A DNA stretch of 64,000 bases from Cochliopodium minus (GCA_024220525.1 JAMYWO010000065.1:1-64000), one strand, 5' to 3'; numbered from the stretch's first letter, positions 29,261-42,968 are shown. Notes: generated from the letters alone by a model not told the origin. Numbers and translations are program-made.

Positions 29261-29671
29261 GCAAGATCTAATCTAAATAGAATCAATCTTCTTTCTTTTT
29301 TTTTGTATCTCCCAAAAATTTTATTTATCAAAAATTAAATTATTTTTTTCCAAATAGCCTTTCTTATTCATTTACGACTTTAATATGTTTCTTTAATTAT
29401 CTAAATTGATTTGAATAACTTTCAAAAATGGTATCTTCAAAATTAAAATTTGAATGCAAAAAGTTAATAAAAATATATATTTTATATATATTTTAAACTT
29501 CTTTTGAGAAATTCTGTCTTCAATTATGAAAGTCTTCCATGTCTTTGTTATTTTTAAAGGATCTCGAATGTTTTTTCTAAATTGGAAAATATTCAATATT
29601 TTATTTAAACAAACTAGCAAAAAATTAAAAAAAATTGTTTCAAAAATTTAAACAAATATCACTTTTCAAAA
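29261..29671. other. Intergenic region
   Basis: About 410 bases between Hsp70 and the TPR gene, same orientation. A/T-rich with no recognised element. Confidence 0.6.
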
Positions 29672-31444
29672 ATGGGAAACGATCAAATCATCAATTCTAC
29701 CAATCCAGAAGCAACTGGCCAAGAATTTGAATTGGAGGAAAGAAATATGGAATATTACATGAGAAAGGTGAAAGAGTACGAAACAAAATCTGAATTTAAA
29801 AAGGCATTGGATATGGCTAAAATTGCTCATCAGAAAGATCCCAATGATTCACTCATGATAGCTACGATTGGGTATATCTATTTCATACGACAAAAATATA
29901 AAAAGGCATTGCATTTTTTTAATGAGGCAATCAAATTGGATATTGGATTTGCAATGGCTTATTTGAATAGGTAAACCTTTATTATTTTATCACAATATAT
30001 TCAAAATTTTAAATAAAATATTTCAGTTATAATTGAACTGAGCACTAAAAAAAAAAATCATAGATAGTTCATATCAATCCAATTCAACCAATTCATATAA
30101 AACAATAAAAAAAAAATTTAAATAAAAATTAATTCCCAATCAAATTGAGCTATATAAGAATTCAAATATGGAAATGTTTTATTTTTAAATTGGATTGTTG
30201 TATAAATTTAAAATATCTGTAATAAAAATTTATATTACTGTATAATTGAATTGATATCACAATATCTTTATAATAAATTGAAATGATTTTCCAAAAAAAA
30301 AAATTTTAGTGATCCTGATAAACATTACTTCATTAGAAAGTGAAATACTTTCATTTTTGTTTTAAATTCATCTTTGTTTTTTTTTTCAGTTTGATTAAAA
30401 AGTTTTATATTAAAATTTAAAAGATTACAACATATATATGTAAATACATTCATTCACAAAGAAAAAAAAGAAAAGAAAGTACCATAACATCATCTTTTTT
30501 ACTTTTAATAATTTTTTTTTTTTCTTCAAATCAAAAAGAGGAAACACACATTTAAGATTGGGAGATAAAGATAAAGCCCTCGAAGATTTTTCAACTGCAA
30601 TCACTATCAACAAAGGTAAAATAAAAAAAAAAAGTTAATAAAAGAAAAATATAGAAAAAATCAACATGAGTTATTAACTTAAAGAAAGAATATTATGGAA
30701 AACTAAATAATGAAATAAAATTTGAACAAAATTATTAAAAAAAACTGATAAAAGATTCATTTAACATACAAAAATAATTTAAATAAATTTAAAAAAATAT
30801 TAAAAAATATTTGAATTGAAACCAAAAGATTTGAATTAAATATTATTCAATGAAATCAAAACAAAATAAAAACACAATAAATAATAAAATAATTAATGAA
30901 TTAATTTATGAAATATTTAAAAAATCTTAAAAAATAAATGTTCAAATAAAATAACTTGAAATAAAATATGAAAAAAATAAAATATTAAAAATTTTATTCA
31001 AAATTTTTTTTTAAAAAAAACAGAGTTTGAATCAGCATATTTCGCAAGAGGAAATTCATGCATTGAAATGAACAAGTTAGAAGAAGCAGAAAAAGATTTG
31101 AAAACATGCGTCAGTTTGGCTCCCAACAAATCCCGCTCTCACATCAGATTGGGTCTTATCTATCACAAACAAGGCAACCATGAGAAAGCCATGTATGCCA
31201 TAACCAATGGTCTTTTGTTGGACCAAAAAGATAAGTATGGATTCGTTTGTAAGGGTGATCTCATGATTGACATGAAGGTAAACAAAAATTTTTTTTTTCA
31301 TTTTGTGATTTATTTTGTATTTTTGTGATTTAATTTTTATTTTTTATTTTATTTATTTTTTATTTTGATTTAATTTTATTAATTTTTATTTTTATTTATT
31401 TATTTTTATTTTATTTTTATTTAATTTTTATTTCGTAATTCTTA

Positions 31445-31475
<31 letters not shown>

Positions 31476-31619
31476 ATTTTTTATTTTGAATATTTCAATT
31501 CTTTTTATTTTTTATTTTTTATTTTTATTTTTATTTTTATTTTTATTTTTATTTTTATTTTTATTTTTATAATATTTTTATTTTATTTTTATTTTTATTT
31601 TTATTTTTATTTTTTATTT

Positions 31620-31654
<35 letters not shown>

Positions 31655-31861
31655 GAATTTTTTTTTTTTAAGGATTACAATACAGCTCTTGAAGCTTATA
31701 ATACTGCGATTGAAATTGACGTAAAATATGTTAAAGCCTACCAACAAAGAGCCAAACTGTATGATTTGCTTCTCAAAAAAGATTTAGCAGAGAAAGACAG
31801 GGAAACTATTGAAAAGTTAACTTTTACCCTCCCAGAAAAAGATAAAAAAGAAAAAAAATGA
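29672..31861 (+). CDS. TPR-repeat protein
   Basis: Four exons, 29672-29970, 30539-30615, 31024-31277 and 31673-31861, join in frame to about 272 residues. From residue 30 on it is a run of tetratricopeptide repeats with the usual Gly8/Ala20/Pro32 pattern: LMIATIGYIYFIRQKYKKAL, RGNTHLRLGDKDKALEDF, ARGNSCIEMNKLEEAEKDL, RLGLIYHKQGNHEKAMYAIT, DYNTALEAYNTAIEIDVKYV. The C-terminus is highly basic (LPEKDKKEKK). No other domain is present, so it is probably an adaptor or co-chaperone; the position next to mitochondrial Hsp70 is not by itself evidence for a link. The A/T intron at 31278-31672 contains a long ATTTTT microsatellite. Confidence 0.85.
31440..31660. repeat. ATTTTT microsatellite inside a TPR-gene intron
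   Basis: Tandem TTTTTA/ATTTTT units of five to seven bases occupy most of the last intron of the TPR gene. Confidence 0.85.
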
Positions 31862-31993
31862 TAAATAATTGAAATTTTGATTTTTCTTTGTTTTGTTTAT
31901 TTTCTCTTTTTTTTTTTTAAAAAAAATTAAAATTAAAAATTATTTTTAATGTTTGTCAAACAAGTTTTTGTTTTGTTTTTTTTTTTTTAAATT

Positions 31994-34900
31994 TTATAAT
32001 ATTCTTCCATCCATTATAAAAAAAGTGACTAGAAGTGAAGCAACAAAGTAATAGTTCTGGCCAGCAGTGACGTTCAAGTTAAGCAAATAACCTGATCTGT
32101 TAATAGAACCAAGATTAAGTTTATCATTGGTAGTGAATTCCTTTGAGAAAAAAGAAAAAATTAAAATGAAAAAATTTAAATTATTTTTTTACATAAAGAA
32201 CAAGAGGTTGATTCGCACTCACTGAGGTGTAACAAAAGTTTCTTTCAAATATTCTAAAAACTCCATTTTTGTTGTGTTGGCCAAACTGTTGAAAGACAGG
32301 ATTCCTATTAAAGCAAAGTTTAGTGATGGAAGATTTTTCTGTGTATTCAATGTGGGCGAATTCCCATTTTAATCCAGTGATGTCCAACTTGGTGCTTGTG
32401 TATAAAGGAAATCTGCTCATGACCATTTTGTTAATCATTCTTGGCTTTTCGATGCAAAAGTGGATATCTTTAGTAGAAAACAAAATGCTATCCTGAATTT
32501 GTCCACTTAATGCCACATTGTATGTCGGAAAAAACATGAAACAACCATTGCTGTTATAGAAACTACAAGTAGAAGAAGGGATATTTAAGATTTGAATGGG
32601 GTCTATCTTTTCACATCTTTCTAATGAAACGGTTCTCAATGAATTGTTTTCTTTGGAGAGGGTTTCGATGTCAGAGAATTCAATGTTTTTCAAATCGTTC
32701 AAATTCAATTTCTTAAGACTGAACTCTTTCAAGAATTTGTGGATACTTTCTAACTCCAAGTTGTTACATCCACTGATATCTAATTCTTTAATCTCTTTGA
32801 ATCCCATTTTTAAAATCTCTAAAGTTTCCAAACCAAGGCTTGTACAAAATCCCAACTAAATAAAAATAAAAAATTATTTTAAAAAAGTTTTTTTTTTACA
32901 TCAAGATTTTTTAAATTTGGAATTTTTTTGGAAATAATTTTGAGTGAAGAGTCTTTCATGGATGAAAAGTTGTACACCCCAAATTCTTCAAGAGATTCAA
33001 GGAGAGGAAAATTTTCAAAAAACTGCTCGAAATCAAACTCTTCTTCGAAAGAAATCTGGGGGAGATGCAACAGTTTGAGAGAAGAGGAGTTGTTATTGAT
33101 AATGTGTAAAAGAGAAGGAAGAATAAGGGGAGACAAAGTGGCCTTGCTCTTCAAGTTTAGAACAGAAAGATTTTTGTGGTGAATGAAAACTTTGTCAAAG
33201 AGAGTTGTTTGAAGATCCACATCCAAATTTTTGGAAGGAGAAAACACAATTTTCTGGATCTTGTGGGCATTTTCGATAGCGTAAGGGAGAATCTTGCATC
33301 CATTCTTTATTAATCTTGAAAAAACGATCAATTCATTCGAATCATAAGGAAACAAATCTAGTATCTGTGGAGCTATAAAAGGATTTAGTTCCAATGCAGT
33401 GTTGAAATAGAAAACAGATTTTTTGGAAAGATAATCTTCCAATTCTCCCTCTTTGAAAGTATCAACGATAGGATCTTGATATTTTACTTTTGGGTTCTTC
33501 AAATAAAAGTCGATGTAAGATCCAAAAAGAAAATTTCCTTCAATTTTTTAAACGGAAAAAAAAGTAATTATTATTTTTATTTTTTTTAAAAAAAAAAATT
33601 TTAAAAAGGTTTTGTACCTTTTGATAGTAATTCTTTATCTTCGGTCTTCACGGAAGTGGCATCAACCAAACTTTTTTCGGTTCTTGACAAAAGTTTCGAA
33701 GAAACAAAATTCGTCTTTTGAAGTTTGTGCACATACAAATTGGCAATAGAATAGAGGGCCAGGTGATTACCAGGATCAAACTCGAAGATTTTGTGGTAAA
33801 TTTCTTTTGCTTCTTTGTGTTTCGGGTATTCCTTGAGCAATTCTCCATATCTGATGTAACCGTCAATGAACTTTGGAAAGTTTTTTATTATGGTCTCATA
33901 GAGGCTCACTGCTTTACTGTAATAGACACTATTTCCCGAGGAGGTGGACTTATTCAACATGTGAAATACATTTGCGAGTTGAAAGGATGTATCCAAGCTC
34001 CCTGCTGTTGATCTCAGAGCGTTCTAAAAAAATAAATTAATAAAAAAATAAATAAAAAGTAAAATAATAAAAATTAAATAATAAAATTATATATTAAAAA
34101 AAAGTAAAAAAAACAAAAATTAATAAAAATTGTTTTCTTAATTTTTATTTAAATTAATTCTTACCGTCAACATTTCTTGCGCAGATCCCAAAATTCTTTC
34201 ATTTGCTTGATTGTTTGTGCTTTCTTTTACTTTGTAGATAAGAGCCATTCCTTATCAACAAAAATTCAATCAATTATTTCCAAAAAAAAGAAAAAAGAAA
34301 AAAGAAGAAAAAAAGATTCTGAAAAAAACTTTTTGAATTTTTTTTTTTACCTCCTGCATAGTCTACCAAGTTAATATGTTTCACTTTGGACTCTATCGAA
34401 ACAATGTCCGAGTCAACAAAAAAGAAACTATCAATGAAATTAGTGTTGTTGTAAGTTTCGTAGCAATTCGCTTGGAACTCTATGTTCATCAAACTTTTCA
34501 ATCTGTTCAAAATCAAGATCTTGTCATTATAATCAATCAAGTCTTTCACATTGCTCATTTCCAATTCAGCAGGAGACAAAATCTTTTCGAATTTCTCTTG
34601 CAACTTTTCTTTTAGTTCTCCATTCCAATAAAAGTCGGAATCTTCAGAGTTCTCATTGGTTCCGAGGATCAAATTCAAAAATTCTGAAGTGATACTCTTG
34701 AAGATTTGGTCGTTGGGAACGGTGAGTTGGGACATCATTTCTCGGTAGAGTGATCTCAGTTGGCATTTCATTGTTCTTACCAGTGCTTCCACCAACAACA
34801 ATTTTTTGATTTCGTCATTCTTTGAATTATATCTAACTCTTCCTATTTGTCTTTTTATTCATTTTAAAATAAAAGTTTTTCAAAATAAAAATTTTGACAT

Positions 34901-37350
34901 GAAAAAATTTAAAAACAGAAAAATAAAAATTTGATTTTAAATTGTTGAAATTAAAATAAAAATTTTGTTAAATTTAAAAATTTGTTCTTTTTTTTTTACC
35001 TTATATTTACTCCCATTTCATGGAATACAAGAATTAATTTTGAAGGATCATTTCTGTGTTCCCTTTCAAAATTTTCGTCCAAATGTTGTGCGAGCATAGG
35101 AACTGTGTTAACGAGAAGATCTCTGAAGGCCTCCTCCACTTCTGCTTTATGAATTTTATGATCATGGATTCCCATTCTAGAAAAAGCATCTGGAGACAAA
35201 GGTTTCTTCCATTTTTGAACAAATTCTTTGTTGAAAAGTTTTTGAATTAAATTATTAAAAAAAAAATTTTTAAAGGTAAAAACCTGGACGTAAAAGTTGA
35301 TACAATGTCTTTTGCCAATTTGTTTTTCCGGGTGGCTACAAAAACATTTGTTTTTTGATTATCAAAATATTAAATAAAGAATTCAAAAAAACAAAAAAAA
35401 AAATAAGATTCTTTACTTCAGGAGGCATGTATCTTGCAAAATCCAAAACATAAAATCTCCCATCTTTTCCTTTTCCTTTATGAACCTTTTTAATATATAA
35501 ATGATAAATTAATAATAAAGTACAGGTTACATTTTTAATTTAAAAAAAAAGATCTTCTAAATTTTACTTCTATATCAGCAGGTCCATAAATGTTCACTTT
35601 CTTTTTGTTTCCAACAATATGTCCTTTGATATTCATCTTTTTACCCAACTTCTCCATCATTTCGTTCACTTTTGGTTCACTATCATAAACTGTATTTCCT
35701 GCATCAAAACTTCCATACCTAAGTTTAAATTTAATATTTTTAATCAAGGGTTGGAAACAAAAATTATTAATAAGGTTTGTCTTACACAATAGTATCTAAA
35801 ATAAAAAATATAAAAGTTTTGTTAGATTTGATTAAAAATTTCATCAATATTTTATAAAATGATTTACCTTTTCCTATTGGAAGTAATGATATTGCGGTAA
35901 CTCTATATCCTCTATAATCTATCAAGGCCATCAATGGAACATGGAGACCTATTTAATTCAAACAAACGATTTTATTTTAATTGAAAAATTGAATTAAAAT
36001 TAAAAGTGAATAAATGCATTATTTGTTTATTCAACATTTGTTTTAAAAAGATAATTTACCTTCAATTTTGTGATTGAAATAAGTCATCAAGCCGTTCAGT
36101 TCATGTCCCGCTGCTTTCATTGCACCTTCATCCCCTCCATAAATTCCTTCAAAATCAATTGCAAACTTGAACAATATACCTATTTTAAAATTGAAATAAA
36201 GATTTGAGAAAAAGATTAAAACTAAGAAAATTTTACCTTGTACAATGTATTTCTGAAAAAAAAAAAATAACAAAATTATTTGATATTGTTGAAAGGAAAT
36301 TATATTTTTACTTCACCTCCAGCAATCCCTATTTTAAAAAGAAATTTTTATTTTGATATTAAAAACAAAAAAAAGAAACGATCAAATTTTACCTCCAATA
36401 CCAACAGGTTTTATTGTTTTTTTCTCATTTGGAAGGCATTTCTCCGAAATGATGATTCTTCCATAAGTCTCCGCACAATAAACAAAGTCTTGTGCCAAAT
36501 TTCTCAGCCCGTCATATTTCTCGTATGAATTCTCCAAGCTCATCAGCTCTTGAAACTTCTCATTCCACTCTGGAGGTTTTGGGATCACCTTCGAAGTTTT
36601 TGACCACTTGATCGCCTTAAGAAGTTTTGCTAGATTGCTGCTGTTCACTTGAGGATCCTTTTCTGTTTCTTCATTTTTGTTTTCCTTTATTGTATCTTCA
36701 GGATTATCATAATTGCTTGTATTTTCGATGAGATATTGGTTCTCTTCTGTATTCTTTGTTGTATATTTCTTCTCCTCTGTATATCCAGGTATGCTATATT
36801 TGTTTTCCTCCTTGATTGATTCTCCTGTTGGATTATATCCTTTTATTGTATCTTCTGGGTTATCATAATTGCTTGTATTGGGTATTGTATATTTAATCTC
36901 TTCTTCTTTTTCATTTTCTTTTATATCTTTATAATTTTCTGTATAATTGTTGTTATCATCACCAATCAAGTAATTAGATGATTCTGGTTGATTATAATTC
37001 GTGGAATTTGTTTTTATGTTATATCCCGTTAAAGAAATTTCATTTGGCTTATCATAATTAGAAGGGAGACCATAATTAGGAGGATGGCTATAATTTATCT
37101 GTTTATTATCATCTCCTCTTTGATTTTTATCACCTCTGTAACCAGAAAAATAATTATTAACTCTTATTTCATCTTCAAATTGATCTTTATCCTCTTCATC
37201 ATCTCCAGGTGGTAGATAATTCCTATTCTTTCCTTTATATTTCGATTTAATTTCTTCAGTTATCTTATAAGAAACCTCGGAAGATTCATCCTCAAAAATT
37301 CCAAGATAGTTTTCTAATTCATCCTGTGGTATAAGATAATTGTTTTCCAT
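31994..37350 (-). CDS. CLU-TPR-LRR protein, copy A
   Basis: Sixteen exons reconstructed: 37350-36393, 36328-36312 (17 bases), 36252-36237 (16), 36179-36060, 35948-35868, 35795-35786 (10), 35718-35568, 35485-35417, 35335-35284, 35225-35000, 34850-34351, 34250-34165, 34023-33618, 33537-32900, 32855-32193, 32140-31994. Domain order: acidic Asn/Tyr-rich disordered N-terminus of about 240 residues with NYL motifs; CLU-type domain (DFVYCAETYGRIIISEKCLP, GIYGGDEGAMKAAGHELNG, ALIDYRGYRVTAISLLPIG, TIVYGSFDAGNTVYDSE, GRFYVLDFARYMPP, LYQLLRP); a helical part with TPR-like pairs; LRRs (IKELDISGCNNLELESIHKF); a beta-rich tail; a hydrophobic C-terminus ending FIMDGRIL. CLU proteins such as CLUH bind mRNAs for mitochondrial proteins. 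Here the CLU core is fused to LRRs and a membrane-like tail, so the role may differ. Confidence 0.88.
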
Positions 37351-37539
37351 TTATTTAAAAAATTGAGTTATTTTTAATTCTTTTTCAAAATTGAAATATA
37401 AATTTTTTTTTTTTATTTTTTTTTTTAAATTACAAACATATAAAATCAAATTTAAGAATCAAATTTACAAATATAATCTTCAAATGTAAAATCATTGATT
37501 GTTGAAAATTGAATAACAAAAGTTTTAGTTCAAAAAATG
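37351..37539. promoter_or_regulatory. Spacer between CLU genes A and B (promoter of A)
   Basis: About 190 bases separate the B stop from the A start on the minus strand. It must carry the B 3' end and the A promoter. It is T/A-rich and I see no defined box. Confidence 0.4.
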
Positions 37540-40500
37540 TTAAAAAATTCTGTTGTCAATCAAATAGAACATGATTAAGATGGGAATGATCATGTAGACA
37601 TTATTTCCCTGGCAAACTATAATACTCAGAAACATGTTTTTTCTTTGAATGGTACCAATGTGTTTTCTCATCCCTCCAGAAGTTTCCTTTTAACGAAATT
37701 TGTTAAGAAAAAAAAAGAAAAGAAAAAAAAAAGATCGATTACATATGCCATAAGAGGAAGATTTGAATTAGGGGATGAAAAGGAAAAAGTTCTTCCACAA
37801 ATGTTAAAGATGCCATTAGTTTTAATGCCAACTTGGTTGAAAACAGTTTTGTTACCCAAATTGAGTTTAATGCTGTGATTGCTTTCCATTCTTTCAATAG
37901 AACAGTATTCCCAGTTTTTATTTTCGCCATCCACATTTATTTGAGCTACAAACTGATATTTGCACCAAAAAAGTTTATTGATCATCTTGGGTTTTATGAT
38001 GTACATGGTGAAATCATTATTTCCGACTTTGTAAGTATCAGTAATACTCGAAAGGAAAGAAAGTTCTTTAAGAGAAAAAGGAATATAATATCCATTAGTA
38101 TTAAGGAAGTTACAGGTGGAGATGGGCAAGTGGAGAATATCATAGGGATCTATCAGATTACAATCTTTGAAAGAGAGATACTCGAGACTGTTTTCTGCTT
38201 TCAAAAACTGCTTAATCATGTCAAATGTCAGATTTTTGTTTGAACTCAAGTCCAAGTGACCTATTTTGTTCTCTGAGATAATCTTTAGGAGATTTTCAAT
38301 GTTGATTTGATCACATCCACTGATATCTAGCTTTTTCAATTCTTTGAATTCTTTCAAAATTTCGAGACTTTCCAAACCAAGACTTCTACAATATCCCAAC
38401 TAAAATTAAAATTAAAAGTTTGTTTTTAGAGTAAAAATTTGTTAAAGAAGAAACTTTTTTTGCGAATTTTTTTTTTTTTACATCAAGACTTTTTAAGTTT
38501 GGAATCTTTTTAGATATGATCTTGAAGGAAGAATCTTTCATGGATGAAAAGTTGCACAAGCCAAATTCTTCAAGTCCTGGAAAATGGGGAAATTTTTCGA
38601 AGAATTGATCGAAATCAAAACCTTCTTCGAAAAGAATTAGGGGAAGATGCACTGATTTGAGAGAAGAAGAGTTGTTGTTCACCATGTTCAAAAGAGAGGG
38701 GATTATCTGGGTAGACACTATAGTCCCTTTTAAGTTCAAGTGTTCCAAACGAGCACAGTAAAGAAAAATGTCGTTGAAAATTCTTTTCTCTCTTTCTAAT
38801 CCCAAGTTATCAATGGAAAACAGTTTGAGATCATCGATCGTCTTTGCGATTTTCTTGCAGTGAGAAACAATCTGGTTGAAACCGTTAGACATCAAAGAAG
38901 AAAGGTAGACGATCTCCTTGTTTTCAAAGGGATAGTTCTGCAAGATTTGAGGGATCAAGTAAGGTGTTGCCTCAGCAGCGACGTTGTAAAACTTGGCAGA
39001 TTTCTTGATGTAAAAGAGCTCTCTGTCCTCACTTGAATATTCGTTTATTCCATAATGAGTATCCAAAGCCTTTCTTTTGTGCCTCAAAATCAAGTTCATC
39101 AAGAGTCCGTAGAGATAGTAAGATTTGGAAGTAGATTGAACGTCATTGAGAGAAAGAGAAATGCATTTCTCGAGCATCTCCTCGCAAGATTTGACCAATT
39201 CGACATCAGAAACTCCATGATTTATGCTCCTCTCGTAAAAAGCTCTGAGTCTTTGGTAGTAGAAGTTTGCCAAAGAATACAAACAATCGATGTCTTCAGG
39301 TAGAGAGCTAAATATCTCCTTGTATCTCTTTTCTGCCTTTTCGTAATAAGCCATACACAACTCTAAATCTCCGAGTCTGATCCAAGACATTTTGTGCTCT
39401 GGCAAAGACTTGATGTTGCTTTTGTAGATTGTTTTCGCTCTTTGATACAGTTCCGTTTTTAAAGAGAATTGTTGTTCTACGTCTATCATTAGTTGGAAGA
39501 CATTAGCGAGCTGGAATGTAGTCTCAATGTGTCCGGATGTTGATCTTTAAAAAATAAAATTTAAGTAAAATTGAATTACAATTTAAAATATTTTTTTTTT
39601 TTTTGGGTTTACTTTTGTGCATTCTTTGTTTTTGCAAATGAAAAATAAAAAGAAAATAAAATAAAAAAAAAAAGATTTTTTTAAAATTTTTTTACAGTCA
39701 ACAATTCTTGTGCAGTGTTCAAAATTCGGTTAGTGGTATCGTAGTTTTTCATTTCCTTAATTTTATAAACAAGAGACATTCCTAAAAGATTTTGGTTTTA
39801 AATTTTGATAAAAAAAAGTTTTTTTTCGAATTTTTTTTTTTTTTTTACCACTTGCATAATCAATCAAGTTTAGATGTTTGACTTTCGTATCAACAGAAAC
39901 AATGTCAGTCACAAGGAAGAGGATCGTCGAAAGTTGTGCACCAGAATGGAAAAAAAGATCGCTGCAACCTTTGGAGAGTTTGATGTTCATCATCTTTATA
40001 AATCTCTTCAAAAGAACAAGCATGTCGAGATCATCTACAAGTGTTCTGATCTGGAAATTAGGTTCCATTTCTCCAGGAGACAAGATTTTCTCAAATTTTT
40101 CCACCAATTTTTCTTTTAAAACCCCATTCCAGTATTGTTCCGACTTTGTCTGGTTTATGTTCCCGAAGATCAAGTTCATGAAGGAGATGGTGATCTCTCT
40201 GAAGACTTCTTCATTGGGAACGGTTAGCTGGGACATCTTTTCTCTGTAAAGTGCTCTCAAGTGGCTTTTCATTGTTCTTGCAAGTGCTTCTACCATCAAA
40301 AGCTTTTTGATTGTTTCATTCTTGGAATTGAATCTGACTCTTCCTATTTGTCTTTAGAAAAACCATTTTTATTTTAAATTTGAAAAAAAAAAATATTTTT
40401 TTTTCTTTTTTTACCTCATGTTCACTCCCACTTCATGAAAAACAAGAATGAATTCCGAAGGATCATTTTTGTGCTCCTTTTCAAACCTCTCATCTAATGA

Positions 40501-42968
40501 CTGTGCAAGGCTGGGAATTATTTCGATTAAAAGATGTTTGAATGCTTCTTTCACTTCTGCTTTGTGAACTTTATTATCATGGATTCCCATTCTAGAATAA
40601 GAATCTGGTGAAAGAGGTGTTTTTGATTTTTGAACAAATTCTTTTTTTTTTGAAATTTTTAAATTGTTTACTTTTAAAATTAAAAATTTTTTTTGAATTA
40701 AAATACCAGGACGTAAAAGTTGATACAATGTTTTTTGCCATTGACTCTTTTTGGGTGTCTTTGAATAATTTCTTTTATAAATTGAAATAATGGATTATAG
40801 AAAAAAAAATTACTTCAGGAGGCATGTATCTTGCAAAATCTAAAACATAAAATCTTCCATCTTTTCCTTTATGAACCTTTTTTAAAATAATTAAATGATA
40901 AAATGGTTAAAATTTTAAATTTAAATAAAAAAACATCTGAATTTTACTTCTATATCAGCAGGTCCGTAGATGTTCACTTTCCTAAATTTTCCAACGATGT
41001 GTCCTTTGATATTCATCTTTTTACCCAACTTCTCCATCATTTCATTCACTTTTGGTTCACTATCATAAACTGTATTTCCTGCATCAAAACTTCCATACCT
41101 AAATTCAAAGTTTTTATTTACATTTTTACTACAGTTGGAAGAAAAATTGAAAATTGTCTTACACAATAGTATCTGATATAAAAAATACAAAAATTTAGTT
41201 AGATATGATTAGTTATTCGTCAATTTTTTTAATCAAATAAAGCATTTACCTTTTCCAATTGGAAGTAATGAAATTGCGGTCACTCTGTACCCTCTATAAT
41301 CTATCAATGCCATCAATGGAAAATGAAGACCTATTAATGTAAGGATAAATTTTAAAATTTGTTGAAAAAATTATTTTAAAGTTCAAAATGAAAATATTTG
41401 TTTATTCAATATTTGTTTTAAAAAAATAATTTACCTTCAATTTTTTGGTCGAAGTAAGTCATCAAGCCGTTCAGTTCATGTCCCGCTGCCTTCATTGCAC
41501 CTTCATCCCCTCCATAGATTCCTTCAAAATCAATTGCAAACTTGAACAATATACCTATTTTAAAGTTGAAATAAATCAAGATTTGAAAAAAAGTTTAAAA
41601 CTAAGAAAATTTTACCTTGTACAATGTATTTCTGAAAAATAAAAAATGAAAAATTATTTTATTGAAAGGAAATCATGTTTTTTACTTCACCTCCAGCAAT
41701 CCCTATTTAAAAAGAAAATTATTATTTTGAAATATAAAAAAAATAAACAATCAAATTTTGCCTCCAACGTTGACAGGTTTTATTGTTTTTTTCTCATTTG
41801 GAAGGCATTTTTCTGAGATGATGATTTTTCCATATGTCTCCGCACAATAAACAAAGTCTTGCGCAAGTTTTCTCAGTCCATCGTACTTTTGGAAGGATTC
41901 ATCCAAGCTCATCAGCCTTTGAAATTTTTTGTTCCACTCTGGTGGTTTGGGATCAGATTGGCCCTTCTTCCAAGGGATATCTGTCAATAATTTTGCAAGT
42001 GGACTGCATTCTGTATCTTCTTCACTTTCACTCTTACTTCTATCCTCATCTTCTTCATCTTCTACTCTGTCATTTTCATAATTGTAATTGTTATCGTTAT
42101 TATCATTGGAATTTTCCTCATCAGTGTCATTTTTGTTATCATAATTATTTTTGTATTGATTATTATCATCAATGTAGTTATTATTGGATTTATCATCGTC
42201 ATCTTCATCATTATAATTGTCTTTTAAATATTTATTCTCCACTATCTTTTCATTTGTTTCATAATTATTATATCCTCCTTTATATTCATTAGTATTCTTA
42301 TTATTTCCTCTATTATCATCCTTTCCATAATTGGATTCATTTCCCTTATATCCATATCCATAATTATAATTGGATTTTTGTTGATCATTCCCCTTGTAAT
42401 TCTGATAGTTGTTATCATTCTGCTTATTTCCTCCAGTTGAAATTTCCTTGTCTTCTAATTCAGTCACCTGCTGATAATTGTTGACATTTCCATAATTATT
42501 ATTAATTTTATAATTAGATTTGGAAAGTATATTATTGTAGTTGTTACTTTTATTATCATTGTTGTTATTATTGGTGATTTCATTGTTATTATTGTTTCCA
42601 TTATTGGAAATGGGAAAATTGGAGAAAAAAAAATGGTAGGTAAAAGTTGATCTTGGGATGTTTTCTTCCTCTTCTTTGTTTTGTTGTGCTATAATCTTTT
42701 TTTCTTCAATCACATCTTCAGGCAAACTGCCATACCCTCCAAGATAATTAGAGAGAATCTCTCTTTCTTTGGGATGATTGGATTGCTCTTCAATGAATTG
42801 ATCAATATCGATATCTACTTCATCAGGAGGGAGATAATTGGTGTTATATCCACTAAATTTAGATCTGATAGATTCATTCAATTTTGTTGGTGTATCAGAT
42901 TCATCATCCTCCTCAAATCCCAAATAATTTTCAATATCCTCTTCACCAATCAGGTAATTGTTCTCCAT
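37540..42968 (-). CDS. CLU-TPR-LRR protein, copy B
   Basis: Same architecture and, as far as traced, same exon plan as copy A. The first exon is 42968-41763, microexons are 41702-41686 (17), 41631-41616 (16) and 41172-41163 (10), and the LRR/tail exon is 38399 to about 37744, with the last exon ending at TAA 37542-37540. The N-terminus (MENNYLIGEEDIENYLGFEE, NTNYLPPDEVD) is followed by a long Asn/Tyr/Asp/Lys low-complexity region of more than 200 residues, then the CLU core (DFVYCAETYGKIIISEKCLP onward), TPR-like helices (YYEKAEKRYKEIFSSLPED), LRRs (LKKLDISGCDQINIENLL, IGHLDLSSNKNLTFDMI), the beta-rich tail and a hydrophobic end FYLIDNRIF. The first intron begins GC (GGAG|GCAAAA) where A and C have GT. 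Confidence 0.88.
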
